DNA of 64,000 nucleotides from assembly GCF_000023825.1 (NCBI RefSeq), contig NC_013061.1:310001-374000 (forward strand), written 5' to 3'. Both the position numbers and the translations under genes were made by a program. This DNA is from Pedobacter heparinus DSM 2366 (GTDB lineage: Bacteria; Bacteroidota; Bacteroidia; Sphingobacteriales; Sphingobacteriaceae). How positions within the stretch are numbered: position 1 is the first letter of the stretch; every line of letters begins with the position of its first letter. Of the stretch, positions 19,109 through 27,230 are shown piece by piece. The notes beneath the pieces are model-generated. The model saw nothing but the letters and a program-made list of their open reading frames with translations, had not been told where the DNA came from and did no database searches.

Positions 19109-19612
19109 ATGTTAGAAAATTTAAATCAACTCGTAAAAGAAAACGTTCAGGACGCTATTGTGAACAATAGTGCAGTGCCTGACGAACAAAATGAAGCCGC
19201 TATCAGTGCAGCTTCGGGGTCCATAATTGATGCACTTAAACAACAATTATCTTCAGGGAATATTGGCAGTTTGGTGGATGCATTTAAGGGGGGGAATGCA
19301 GAGGGGAGTGCTGTTGCCCAGGAGGCTACATCTGGCTTTTCTGATAAACTGGCTGCAATGGGTATCAATATGGATACAGCAAAAAGCATAGCCGCATCTG
19401 TTATTCCTTCAATTGTAGGTAAATTTGTGAACAAGACAAATGATCCGGGCGATAGTTCTTTCAATATCCAGGATGTAATTTCGAAGGTCTCAGGGCCGGA
19501 TGGGAAATTTGACCTTTCGGATGTGACCAGAATGTTTACAGAAAAGACAGATGTAAACGGAGATGGTAAGGATGATGGTATTATTGATAAATTAAAGGGA
19601 CTTTTTAGCTAG
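19109..19612 (+). CDS. DUF937-like protein with EF-hand-type calcium loop
   Basis: A 167-residue protein without a signal peptide. Residues 1-110 are alanine/serine-rich helices (IISAASGSIIDALKQQL style, then SIAASVIPSIVGKFVNK), recalling the DUF937/YidB-like group. The tail contains DVNGDGKDDGIID, which fits the 12-position EF-hand/dockerin loop (D-x-N-x-D-G-x-x-D-x-x-D), preceded by a weaker acidic segment GPDGKFDLSDV. Calcium binding is inferred from that pattern only. It is divergent from pgi and ends before a hairpin terminator. Role unknown. Confidence 0.7.
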   Translation: MLENLNQLVKENVQDAIVNNSAVPDEQNEAAISAASGSIIDALKQQLSSGNIGSLVDAFKGGNAEGSAVAQEATSGFSDKLAAMGINMDTAKSIAASVIPSIVGKFVNKTNDPGDSSFNIQDVISKVSGPDGKFDLSDVTRMFTEKTDVNGDGKDDGIIDKLKGLFS

Positions 19613-19632
19613 GGTAACAGCATATTTTTTTT

Positions 19633-19667
19633 AAAAAAGGCTATTTAATGTTATTAAGTGGCCTTTT
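19633..19667 (+). terminator. Probable terminator after the DUF937-like gene
   Basis: AAAAGGC at 19635-19641 pairs with GCCTTTT at 19661-19667 around an A/T-rich loop. It lies between the DUF937-like stop codon and prfB. Confidence 0.6.
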
Positions 19668-19702
19668 GTATTTTGTACTTATGGATACTTGTATAAAATA
19701 AT

Positions 19703-19710
19703 TAAGTTTG
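19703..19710 (+). promoter_or_regulatory. Candidate prfB -7 box TAAGTTTG, five bases from the ATG
   Basis: A perfect TAnnTTTG box ends five bases before the prfB start codon. If used, transcription would begin at or next to the ATG and the mRNA would be essentially leaderless. A convincing -33 TTG at standard spacing was not seen. Confidence 0.4.
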
Positions 19711-19715
19711 TGCTT

Positions 19716-20790
19716 ATGACAAAAGAACAAATTCAGGATTTAAGGGACAGAGTAGCGTCGCTGAGGAGGTACCTTTGACGTCGAGAACCGATTAGAAGAT
19801 ATACGTATTGAGCAGGAGCTTACCCTGCAGCCAAATTTTTGGGATGACCCGAAAAAGGCGGAGCAGCATATAGCAGAAATCAATTCAAAAAAGGTATGGA
19901 CTGATGCCTGGCAGCAGGCAAACAGTTTGCTGGAGGATACACTGGTGCTTTTTGACTTTTTGCAGAGCGGAGACGCAACGGAGGAAGAAATGCAGGAACA
20001 GTACGATGCTTGTTTGAAAGCGATAGAAGACCTCGAGCTCAAAAATATGCTGAAGAGCAAGGAGGACCAGTTGCCTGCGGTGATGCAGATCACTGCCGGA
20101 GCAGGCGGAACGGAGAGTTGCGACTGGGCTTACATGCTGATGCGGATGTACATGATGTGGGGCGAAAAGAACGGCTATAAAATTACGGAACAGGATTACC
20201 AGGAAGGTGAGATTGCCGGTGTCAAATCGGTTACGCTACAGTTTTCGGGCGATTTTGCCTATGGCTATTTAAAAGGAGAGAATGGTGTACACCGGCTGGT
20301 GAGGATTTCCCCATTTGATTCGAATGCCAGGAGACATACTTCTTTTGCTTCGGTGTATGTTTATCCTTTAGTGGATGATACGATAGAAATAGAAGTGAAA
20401 GACTCGGAGATTGAGTTTGAGACCTTCAGGTCTGGCGGGGCAGGCGGACAGAACGTAAACAAAGTGGAGACTGCTGTACGGCTGTACCATAAGCCATCGG
20501 GGATCATCATAAAAAACCAGGAGTCCAGGTCACAGTTACAAAACAAGGAAAATGCCATCCGTTTATTGAAATCGCAGCTTTACGAAGCGGAAATGCGTAA
20601 GCGGATGGAAGCGACAGCGTTAATAGAGGGAAATAAGAAGAAAATAGAATGGGGATCGCAGATCAGGAGCTATGTGCTGGATGACAGGAGGGTAAAAGAT
20701 CACCGGACAAATTTCCAGTCTTCCAATCCACAGGCAGTTTTGGACGGGGAGCTGAACGACTTTTTGAAAGCATATTTAATGGAATTTTAA
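19716..20790 (+). CDS. prfB: Peptide chain release factor 2, with programmed +1 frameshift
   Basis: The protein releases peptides at UGA and UAA codons. It is encoded in two frames: 19716-19775 gives 20 residues ending RRYL, then an in-frame TGA occurs at 19776-19778, and a +1 shift resumes at 19777 with GAC to give [10 protein letters not shown] and the rest, 357 residues in total. Family landmarks are the stop-recognition SPF in [19 protein letters not shown] and the catalytic GGQ at about residues 243-245 in [18 protein letters not shown]. The first ATG in the downstream frame is at 19927, but starting there would lose the conserved N-terminal domain. The next gene begins one base after the stop. 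Confidence 0.96.
19764..19779 (+). promoter_or_regulatory. RF2 autoregulatory frameshift site
   Basis: AGGAGG (internal Shine-Dalgarno-like), TAC, then the slippery CTT-TGA-C. This is the canonical prfB arrangement: slow recognition of UGA when RF2 is scarce lets the ribosome slip +1 from CUU to UUU and make more RF2. Confidence 0.95.
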
Positions 20791-20791
20791 A

Positions 20792-21703
20792 ATGAAATAT
20801 TTAAGTGGATTATTCATGACAGTATTGATGTCGGCCGGAAGCCTGATGGCCCAGGAAGTATTACCAGTTTATCCGGGCGCTGTTCCTGGTGCAAAACCTA
20901 CACCTGCTACTTACCAGGAAACTACGGTAATGCGTGAAGGGCGGGGCGCAAGCATTACAAAAGTTTCGGTACCTACGCTTACGGTATACCGGGCGGCTAA
21001 AGAAAAAGCAAATGGCACGGCGGTGATTATTTGTCCGGGTGGTGGGTATTCGGGACTGGCCATAGGCCATGAGGGTTATCCGGTTGCAGAACGGTTTGCG
21101 GCAATTGGCGTAACGGCTTTTGTGCTGAAATACCGTTTGCCAAGCGATGAGATTATGACCGACCGCTCTGTTGGACCTTTGCAGGATGTAGAGCAGGCGA
21201 TATACCATGTAAGGAAGGATGCTGCAAAATGGGGGATTAACCCGGCGAAGATAGGCGTTATGGGCTTTTCGGCAGGTGGGCACCTGGCCTCGAGCTTAAC
21301 GGTACATTATAAAGACCTGAAAATTGAAAATAAAGAAGGGTTGAGCTTACGTCCGGACTTTTCTGTTTTAATATATCCGGTAATTTCATTTACAGAATCG
21401 GAGCATAAAGGTTCTGCCCAGAACCTGGCAGGTACTGATGCGAAGCTGCGTGAGTATTTTTCTAATGACAAATATGTAAATGCAGAAACCCCGCCTACAT
21501 TTTTAATCCATGCCAACGACGATAAGACGGTTCCGGTGCAGAACAGCATTTTGTTTAACCAGGCTTTGGTGAAGGCCAATGTAAAAGCGGAAATGCATAT
21601 TTATCAGGCAGGCGGACATGGTTTTGGCCTGAACAACAAGACTACGGCAGAAGATTGGTTTAAAACCCTTGAAAACTGGATGCGGGGCAATAAGTTTTTA
21701 TAG
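20792..21703 (+). CDS. Exported alpha/beta-hydrolase (acetyl esterase type)
   Basis: A 303-residue serine hydrolase with a signal peptide (residues 1-20, ending GSLMAQ). The oxyanion region is IICPGGGYSGLAIGHEGYP, the nucleophile elbow GFSAGGHLASSL, the acid region LIHANDDKTVPVQNS and the histidine GGHGFGLNN. The pattern belongs to the BD-FAE/acetyl-xylan-esterase-like branch that deacetylates carbohydrates or small esters in the periplasm. It begins one base after prfB ends, and its end overlaps the convergent SirB1-type gene by six bases. Activity is likely, substrate inferred. Confidence 0.9.
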   Translation: MKYLSGLFMTVLMSAGSLMAQEVLPVYPGAVPGAKPTPATYQETTVMREGRGASITKVSVPTLTVYRAAKEKANGTAVIICPGGGYSGLAIGHEGYPVAERFAAIGVTAFVLKYRLPSDEIMTDRSVGPLQDVEQAIYHVRKDAAKWGINPAKIGVMGFSAGGHLASSLTVHYKDLKIENKEGLSLRPDFSVLIYPVISFTESEHKGSAQNLAGTDAKLREYFSNDKYVNAETPPTFLIHANDDKTVPVQNSILFNQALVKANVKAEMHIYQAGGHGFGLNNKTTAEDWFKTLENWMRGNKFL

Positions 21704-22567
21704 GTTATCGCTGCTCAGGATATTCTGCAGTTGTTTTAATTCTTCTACTTTTTCTGCAGAACCAAGGTTTTCGTAGGCAGATACCAGGTTGCGTATAATC
21801 CGCCTGATGATCTCTACATTGCTGCAGGGGGCGTAAAAGCCGGGCAAGGGCTCAAGATTAAGCTGACGCAGGAACTGGTCTACATCATGCTTGCCAAAAA
21901 TGGCACCCTTATTAAAGGCATTGATATAAAAAAGCACGCCAAATTCATGTTCTTCGCGTTTGCTTTCGTCGATATAACCCAATATAAAGTGTTGGGGCAG
22001 GTTTACACCATAAACCGGGATGTCGAGTTTTTGGGCAAGTGTGGCATAAATAATAGCCAGCGAGATCTGGTTGCCTTTTTTGCTTTCGAGTACCTGGCTG
22101 ATATAGGAGTTTTGGGGGTCGTGATGGTTTTTGGTGTTTCCGCTGAAGCCATATACACTGTAAAACACATGGTTAATAAGTTTGATCTTTTCAATTGAAC
22201 TCATTTCATATTGGAGGCCCAGCCAGATTTCCCTTTTGATCTCTTCTATCTGCAGAATAACTTTTTGTTCGTCCAGATCAGGATACTGGTAGCGGTTAAT
22301 GACCATTGCACCCTGTAAAAGATCGAAAGCCCCGCTCTGGTACCATAGGTTAAGGTCTTCTTTTACACTGCGAAACTGGATTTTGTGTACAATGTTTTCT
22401 ATGCGTTCCTGTAGGAGGGTATCTAAAGAATGTTCCCATTCGTTTTCCAAATAATCGACTACCTCGGTTCCATACTCCAGCAGGCGTTTTTCAACATGCT
22501 CGTAAATTTCCAGATCAGGATCATCCAGTAATTTGACCAGTGCGCTTATTTCTTTACTATTTTCCAT
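21698..22567 (-). CDS. SirB1-family transglutaminase-like/TPR protein
   Basis: A 289-residue cytosolic protein. The N-terminal 70 residues resemble HEAT-like helices (ISALVKLLDDPDLEIYEHVE). The central region is the transglutaminase-like core of the SirB1/Transglut_core2 family, with KKGNQISLAIIYATLAQKL, PVYGVNLPQHFILGY and NKGAIF. The usual catalytic Cys is replaced by Ser in GNQISLAII, as is common in this group, so it is probably non-enzymatic. The C-terminus is helical, TPR-like. It overlaps the esterase gene tail to tail by six bases. Role unknown. Confidence 0.82.
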   Translation of the reverse strand: MENSKEISALVKLLDDPDLEIYEHVEKRLLEYGTEVVDYLENEWEHSLDTLLQERIENIVHKIQFRSVKEDLNLWYQSGAFDLLQGAMVINRYQYPDLDEQKVILQIEEIKREIWLGLQYEMSSIEKIKLINHVFYSVYGFSGNTKNHHDPQNSYISQVLESKKGNQISLAIIYATLAQKLDIPVYGVNLPQHFILGYIDESKREEHEFGVLFYINAFNKGAIFGKHDVDQFLRQLNLEPLPGFYAPCSNVEIIRRIIRNLVSAYENLGSAEKVEELKQLQNILSSDNL

Positions 22568-22589
22568 TAAACATGCAAATTTGAATGCC

Positions 22590-22597
22590 TATTTTTG
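22590..22597 (+). promoter_or_regulatory. Candidate -7 box TATTTTTG immediately before a start codon
   Basis: A perfect TAnnTTTG box followed by CGGCT and then the ATG at 22603. The same CTATTTTTGCGGCTA string occurs upstream of the deoxyhypusine-synthase-like gene at 24622, supporting a promoter. It overlaps the alternative upstream ATG at 22585, arguing against that start. Confidence 0.5.
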
Positions 22598-22602
22598 CGG
22601 CT

Positions 22603-23385
22603 ATGGTTTTTAATTTTATCAGTGATTATTTAAAGCACCGTTTTACTGCCAAAAGCAGACATGGTACCCATTCCCCATTTGTATACAAACTTACTGATGA
22701 GGTAATTTACGATTTTAAGTCCAAAACTGATTACAAAAGTATTGAAGCGCAGCGAAAAAAACTTTTCAATGACGGTTCATTGATCACAGTGACCGATTTG
22801 GGGGCGGGTTCCCATCTGAACAAGAACAGGACGAAGAAGGTAAAACAGATTGCTAAAAATGCATTGAAGCGTCCGCGGCTGGCCCAGCTGATCTATCGTT
22901 TGGCTAAAGACGTTAAGCCTGCCAGCGTTATAGAATTGGGTACCTGCCTGGGTATAACCACTGCATATTTAAGTAGGGCTTGTCCCGATGCAGCGCTGAT
23001 CACGATTGAAGGTTGCCCGGAGACAGCTAAAGTAGCCTATCGTAATTTTCAGGAACTGGGACTGGATAATGTAGAACTGCTGGTAGGGAATTTTGATACT
23101 TTACTGCCAGGTGTAATTGCCGGGCAGCAAAAGCTGGATTTCGTTTACATAGACGGCAACCATAGAAAAGAGGCTACATTAAATTATTTCAGCTGGTGTT
23201 TGCCTAAAGTTCATGAAGGTTCGTTGCTTATCTTTGACGACATCTATTGGAGCAAGGGTATGAAGGAAGCCTGGGAAGAGATAAAAAACCATCCCGATGT
23301 TACAGTAACTATAGATTTGTTTTGGATAGGGTTGGTTTACTTTAGGAAGGGCCAGGTTAAAGAGCATTTTAAAATTAAGTTTTAA
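22603..23385 (+). CDS. Class I SAM-dependent methyltransferase
   Basis: A 260-residue methyltransferase from the chosen ATG at 22603 (MVFNFISDYLKHRF). An in-frame ATG 18 bases earlier lies in the probable -7 promoter box and is disfavoured. The N-terminal segment RHGTHSPFVYKLTDEVI is characteristic of a Bacteroidota group. The Rossmann core has VIELGTCLGITTAYLSRA (motif I), ITIEGCPETAKVAYRNF, LDFVYIDGNHRKEATLNYF and LLIFDDIYWSKGM, as in the Methyltransf_24 or O-methyltransferase families. The substrate cannot be inferred. It is divergent from the SirB1-type gene. Confidence 0.85.
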   Translation: MVFNFISDYLKHRFTAKSRHGTHSPFVYKLTDEVIYDFKSKTDYKSIEAQRKKLFNDGSLITVTDLGAGSHLNKNRTKKVKQIAKNALKRPRLAQLIYRLAKDVKPASVIELGTCLGITTAYLSRACPDAALITIEGCPETAKVAYRNFQELGLDNVELLVGNFDTLLPGVIAGQQKLDFVYIDGNHRKEATLNYFSWCLPKVHEGSLLIFDDIYWSKGMKEAWEEIKNHPDVTVTIDLFWIGLVYFRKGQVKEHFKIKF

Positions 23386-23408
23386 AAAGCAGCTATCCGG
23401 GCGAAGCC

Positions 23409-24539
23409 TTAAAAGGCCTCTGCCAGGCTGATGTAAAATCCGGTCTGGCGTTTTTCGTTAGGGCGTTTCTCACCGATTCCATAATCAAGGCGCACACTAA
23501 GACCTTTTTCGGGGTCAAAGAAATAGCGGCCACCTGCACCATAGGAAGGTTTAAAGTTTCTGACTTCGAAACCCCCGTTTTCAAATACCTGTCCGCCGCC
23601 ACCAAAAACTACTGCACCAAAGCGGTTGTTGTACCGGTACCTGAGTTCGGCCTGTGCGGCCAGGAGGTTCCTGTCGCGGTAACGGCCGGTATAATAACCC
23701 CGCATCATTTCGTCGTTACCCATTTGTGGCAATAAGTAGAAAGGCGTGTTTTTACCCTGGATGGTATGAAAAAGTCCGTTTACACCGATCACAAATTTTG
23801 GGGAGAGCGACCAGAAACTGCGGACATTAGCTTTAATGAGGCTGCCGGTAAAATTTTCTTTGCCCCAAAAATCCGGTGCGTATTGAAAAGAAACTTTTGC
23901 CGTCATCCCTTTTGTGGTGTAATTGTTAGAATTCCTGGTATCATAGGTTTGGGAAATGCCTGCATAAACTACAGAGCCGCCTGTTTTGTGCAGGATAGCC
24001 TGATCGGTGGTAAATATACCGCCGACCTCTTTATCGGTAAAATGATAATTTTCAAATCCGAGGGAAAAGCCGGTATACATTGCCGGCCAAAACCTTTTTT
24101 CGGCTTCCAGAACCACCTTTACAAAACCCTGTACCAGCCTGTCTTTATTTGCTTCATCTGTTTCGTTACCTATGCCATAAAAATTAAAGGGCATCTGTTT
24201 GAAGCGGATTTCTGAAATGTAATGATGTGTATTATTTTTGGTCCAGATATCGCCTTTTAAGGATACATTATACTGGCCTTTGGTAGATGCTGACACTACA
24301 CCTGAGAAATTGGAGCTGCGATTGCTGAGGTCCTTTCTGTCTAAATAAGTAGAATAAAGGAGGCCGGCACCAAATTCAACACCTATTTCCTGGCTGTACC
24401 TGAAAATTGGTACAGGCATAAAGCTGGGCCTTCTTGAAGAGTCTGTTTTATTGGATAAATAACGTTCTATCAGTTTTTTTTGTGCGAATGCATTTGCAGT
24501 GATCAGTACAAAAAGGGTACAAATTGAAAGTTTCTTCAT
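23409..24539 (-). CDS. BamA/TamA (Omp85)-type outer-membrane beta-barrel protein
   Basis: A 376-residue outer-membrane barrel with a signal peptide (residues 1-19, ending ANAFAQ) and no POTRA repeats, so it is only the barrel half of an Omp85 protein. Evidence is the alternating aromatic/polar strands, MPFNFYGIGNETDE, YDTRNSNNYTTKGMTAKVSF (the DTR...G motif of the surface-antigen domain), LLPQMGNDEMMRGYYTGRYRDRN (the LGG...RGY-like lid region) and a final strand QTGFYISLAEAF ending in Phe. It may insert or secrete proteins, or act as a lipase-like partner; neither is shown by its neighbours. Confidence 0.82.
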   Translation of the reverse strand: MKKLSICTLFVLITANAFAQKKLIERYLSNKTDSSRRPSFMPVPIFRYSQEIGVEFGAGLLYSTYLDRKDLSNRSSNFSGVVSASTKGQYNVSLKGDIWTKNNTHHYISEIRFKQMPFNFYGIGNETDEANKDRLVQGFVKVVLEAEKRFWPAMYTGFSLGFENYHFTDKEVGGIFTTDQAILHKTGGSVVYAGISQTYDTRNSNNYTTKGMTAKVSFQYAPDFWGKENFTGSLIKANVRSFWSLSPKFVIGVNGLFHTIQGKNTPFYLLPQMGNDEMMRGYYTGRYRDRNLLAAQAELRYRYNNRFGAVVFGGGGQVFENGGFEVRNFKPSYGAGGRYFFDPEKGLSVRLDYGIGEKRPNEKRQTGFYISLAEAF

Positions 24540-24622
24540 CGGCCTAAAATAGGGGAAAGGATTTAATTACCGGTGTCTTTATCAACTTTAAGGCCAAATG
24601 GCTTTAAATAATAATATTTATC

Positions 24623-24630
24623 TATTTTTG
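24623..24630 (+). promoter_or_regulatory. Candidate -7 box TATTTTTG
   Basis: A consensus TAnnTTTG box 21 bases before the start codon at 24652, in the same CTATTTTTGCGGCTA context as the box at 22590. No clear -33 TTG was found. Confidence 0.5.
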
Positions 24631-24651
24631 CGGCTACAAAATTAGATCAAG

Positions 24652-25632
24652 ATGAGTACAACAAGAGGACCGATATCTCAGTTTATGGAGCGCAATTATC
24701 TCCATTTTAATGCGGCAGCCATGATGGATGCAGCAAAAGGATATGAAACACATTTGGATGAGGGTGGTAAAATGATGATTACCCTTGCAGGGGCGATGAG
24801 CACGGCGGAGCTGGGTATTTCGCTGGCAGAAATGATCCGTCAGGATAAAGTTTCGATCATTTCATGCACCGGGGCCAACCTTGAAGAGGACATCATGAAC
24901 CTTGTTGCACATTCACATTATAAGCGCGTGCCGAATTACCGCGACCTGAGTCCGCAGGACGAGTGGGACCTGTTGGAAAACCATTACAACCGGGTTACGG
25001 ATACCTGTATTCCTGAAGAAGAAGCTTTTCGCAGGCTACAAAAACACATTTATAAGATCTGGAAAGATGCAGATGCTGCCGGTGAACGGTACTTTCCCCA
25101 TGAGTTTATGTATAAAATGTTGTTGAGCGGCGACCTGGAGCAATATTATGAAATTGATCCTAAAAATTCATGGATGCTGGCTGCAGCAGAAAAAAACCTG
25201 CCTATTGTAGTACCGGGTTGGGAAGATTCGACGATGGGAAATATTTTTGCTTCGTACACCATGAAAGGGGAAATTAAGGCGACCACAATGAAAAGTGGTA
25301 TTGAATATATGGGCTGGCTGGCCAACTGGTATATTGCGAACAGTGCGGGTAAAGGAATAGGCTTTTTTCAGATTGGTGGTGGTATAGCAGGTGATTTTCC
25401 GATCTGTGTTGTGCCTATGCTTTATCAGGATATGGAAATGGAGAACATTCCTTTCTGGAGTTATTTCTGCCAGATCTCGGATTCGACTACTTCTTATGGA
25501 TCTTATTCAGGAGCAGTGCCGAACGAGAAGATTACCTGGGGTAAGCTGGACATCCACACCCCTAAATTTATTGTAGAATCGGATGCTACAATAGTGGCAC
25601 CACTGATATTTGCATGGATATTAAAAATGTAA
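24652..25632 (+). CDS. Deoxyhypusine-synthase-family protein with altered active site
   Basis: A 326-residue cytosolic protein of the deoxyhypusine synthase family, NAD-dependent enzymes that transfer the aminobutyl group of spermidine. Family landmarks are MITLAGAMSTAELG, SIISCTGANLEEDIMNL, PGWEDSTMGNIFASY, FFQIGGGIAGDFP and GAVPNEKITWGKL. The catalytic lysine of the eukaryotic enzyme sits in GGG-x-x-K-H-H; here the block reads GGGIAGDFP with no lysine. The histidine in the DxxxGDMIFFHSY region is also missing. Bacteria lack eIF5A, and some bacterial homologues are homospermidine synthases. The reaction here is open. A terminator-like hairpin follows. Confidence 0.85.
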   Translation: MSTTRGPISQFMERNYLHFNAAAMMDAAKGYETHLDEGGKMMITLAGAMSTAELGISLAEMIRQDKVSIISCTGANLEEDIMNLVAHSHYKRVPNYRDLSPQDEWDLLENHYNRVTDTCIPEEEAFRRLQKHIYKIWKDADAAGERYFPHEFMYKMLLSGDLEQYYEIDPKNSWMLAAAEKNLPIVVPGWEDSTMGNIFASYTMKGEIKATTMKSGIEYMGWLANWYIANSAGKGIGFFQIGGGIAGDFPICVVPMLYQDMEMENIPFWSYFCQISDSTTSYGSYSGAVPNEKITWGKLDIHTPKFIVESDATIVAPLIFAWILKM

Positions 25633-25675
25633 TTTAAAATAACAAATCCGGCGGAAAGATGTTGCCGGGAGAAGG

Positions 25676-25706
25676 TCACTAATTTTTATAAAAAATTGGT
25701 GATTTT
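25676..25706 (+). terminator. Probable terminator after the deoxyhypusine-synthase-like gene
   Basis: TCACTAATTTTT pairs with AAAAATTGGTGA with one mismatch, then TTTT. A second small hairpin, CCGGC/GCCGG, lies just upstream at 25648-25668. Confidence 0.6.
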
Positions 25707-25771
25707 CTTTGTTTAAAGCATTAAAATGACATTATTTAGATTGATTATAAATTGTATTTACTGTCATTTCT

Positions 25772-25804
25772 TTGTCATTGGTACGTTAATAAATTTTACT
25801 TTTG
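25772..25804 (+). promoter_or_regulatory. Promoter of the ACIII-oxidase operon
   Basis: The perfect -7 box TACTTTTG (25797-25804) has TTG elements 22 bases (25772) and 16 bases (25778) upstream. It implies an untranslated leader of about 75 bases before actA. The rest of the 253-base gap (25633-25885) is A/T-rich with no other clear signal beyond the hairpins near its start. Confidence 0.65.
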
Positions 25805-25885
25805 TGGACGTTTTGGTGAAGGACTCAAGTTTAAACATCAATTACGTTTATAAAGTTTTTTAAAAAATAGCATAAAATACTCATT

Positions 25886-27184
25886 ATGAGGGATATCTCA
25901 TTGATCATTAGAAGAGTTTGGAAGTCGGCGTTCATGTTTACGGCTCTATCTGTTTTAATCGTTTCTGCAACACAAGCGCAAGATGTAGTGGAGGGAAGAA
26001 AAATATTTAAAGATAAATGTGCTTCTTGTCACCAATTAGACCGCAACAGTACAGGCCCTGCTTTAACACCTAAGCTGAATGAGCTGGATGAAGCCTTTGC
26101 CATTAAATGGATCAGGAACTGGAAAGCCCTGGTTGACGCTGGTGATAAAACTGCGATTGAGGCTGCGAAGTTCTCTCCGGCAGAAATGACCACTTTCCCA
26201 ACTTTGACTGATGAGCAGATCAAAAGTGTGATTGCCTATGCAAAAGCAGGCGAGCCTAAAAAAGCAGAAGATCCAAATGCAGCGAAGGCCAGTGCGGGTT
26301 CCGATGAGGTTTCTAACTTCTCTATTGCAGGTATTGCTTTAATTATCCTGATCTCTATAGCCGTATTGGTTGTTTTAGGCCGTGCAGTGAAAATGCTGGA
26401 GCGTTTAATTCTTCAGAAACAAGGTGTTGAAATTGTTGAAGAAGACAATGTTTCCTTCAGCGTGGGTGTCCGCAGGTTGTTTAAAAACAAAAAATTCATT
26501 TTGTTCTTTATCCTGTGCATTGTTATTGCCTTAGGTTCATTTGGATGGATGGGGATGTGGAATACCGGTGTGCATACCGGGTACCAGCCGGTTCAGCCGA
26601 TCAAGTTCTCTCATGAGCTGCATGCCGGGGTGAACCAGATTGACTGTCAGTATTGCCACGCAGGTGCATTTAAATCTAAGAATGCAACAATTCCTTCGGT
26701 GAATGTTTGTATGAACTGTCACAAATCAGTACAGGCTACTGAAAAATATAACGGGGAGATCTCTCCTGAGATCCAAAAGATCTATACAGCTATTGGTTAT
26801 GACCCAAGTACACTGACTTACGACAAATCGAAAGAAAAACCAGTAGAGTGGGTTCGTGTACACAACTTGCCTGACTTTGCTTATTTCAACCACTCACAAC
26901 ACGTTGTGGTTGGTGAGGAAGCGATAAGAAAAGAAAAAGGTTTACAGCCAAATGAGCCGGTATGTTTTGCTTGTCACGGACCGGTTGACACGATGGAAGA
27001 GATTTACCAGTATTCTCCGCTGACGATGAAATGGTGTATCAACTGCCATAAAGATGCTGAGATCTCGGGTAAAGACAATGCTTTCTATACCAAAGTGATT
27101 GAAGCCCATGAGAAAATCAAAAAAGGGGAAAAAATTACGCCTGCATTGTTAGGTGGATTAGAGTGTGGTAAGTGCCACTATTAA
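25886..27184 (+). CDS. actA: Alternative complex III cytochrome c subunit ActA
   Basis: A 432-residue multiheme cytochrome of alternative complex III, the quinol:electron-acceptor oxidoreductase that replaces the bc1 complex. An N-terminal membrane/signal segment (about 11-32) precedes a monoheme c domain (CASCH, 45-49), then a transmembrane helix near 148-170, another near 203-225, and the pentaheme domain with CQYCH (254), CMNCH (275), CFACH (360), CINCH (384) and CGKCH (427). That gives six c-type hemes, periplasmic. The extra N-terminal heme domain is a fusion seen in the Bacteroidota branch. It is the first gene of the operon, behind a consensus promoter. Confidence 0.94.
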   Translation: MRDISLIIRRVWKSAFMFTALSVLIVSATQAQDVVEGRKIFKDKCASCHQLDRNSTGPALTPKLNELDEAFAIKWIRNWKALVDAGDKTAIEAAKFSPAEMTTFPTLTDEQIKSVIAYAKAGEPKKAEDPNAAKASAGSDEVSNFSIAGIALIILISIAVLVVLGRAVKMLERLILQKQGVEIVEEDNVSFSVGVRRLFKNKKFILFFILCIVIALGSFGWMGMWNTGVHTGYQPVQPIKFSHELHAGVNQIDCQYCHAGAFKSKNATIPSVNVCMNCHKSVQATEKYNGEISPEIQKIYTAIGYDPSTLTYDKSKEKPVEWVRVHNLPDFAYFNHSQHVVVGEEAIRKEKGLQPNEPVCFACHGPVDTMEEIYQYSPLTMKWCINCHKDAEISGKDNAFYTKVIEAHEKIKKGEKITPALLGGLECGKCHY

Positions 27185-27230
27185 TAGAGTTTAATAACAA
27201 AGAACGTTCGATAACAGTAATATAGCTTAA

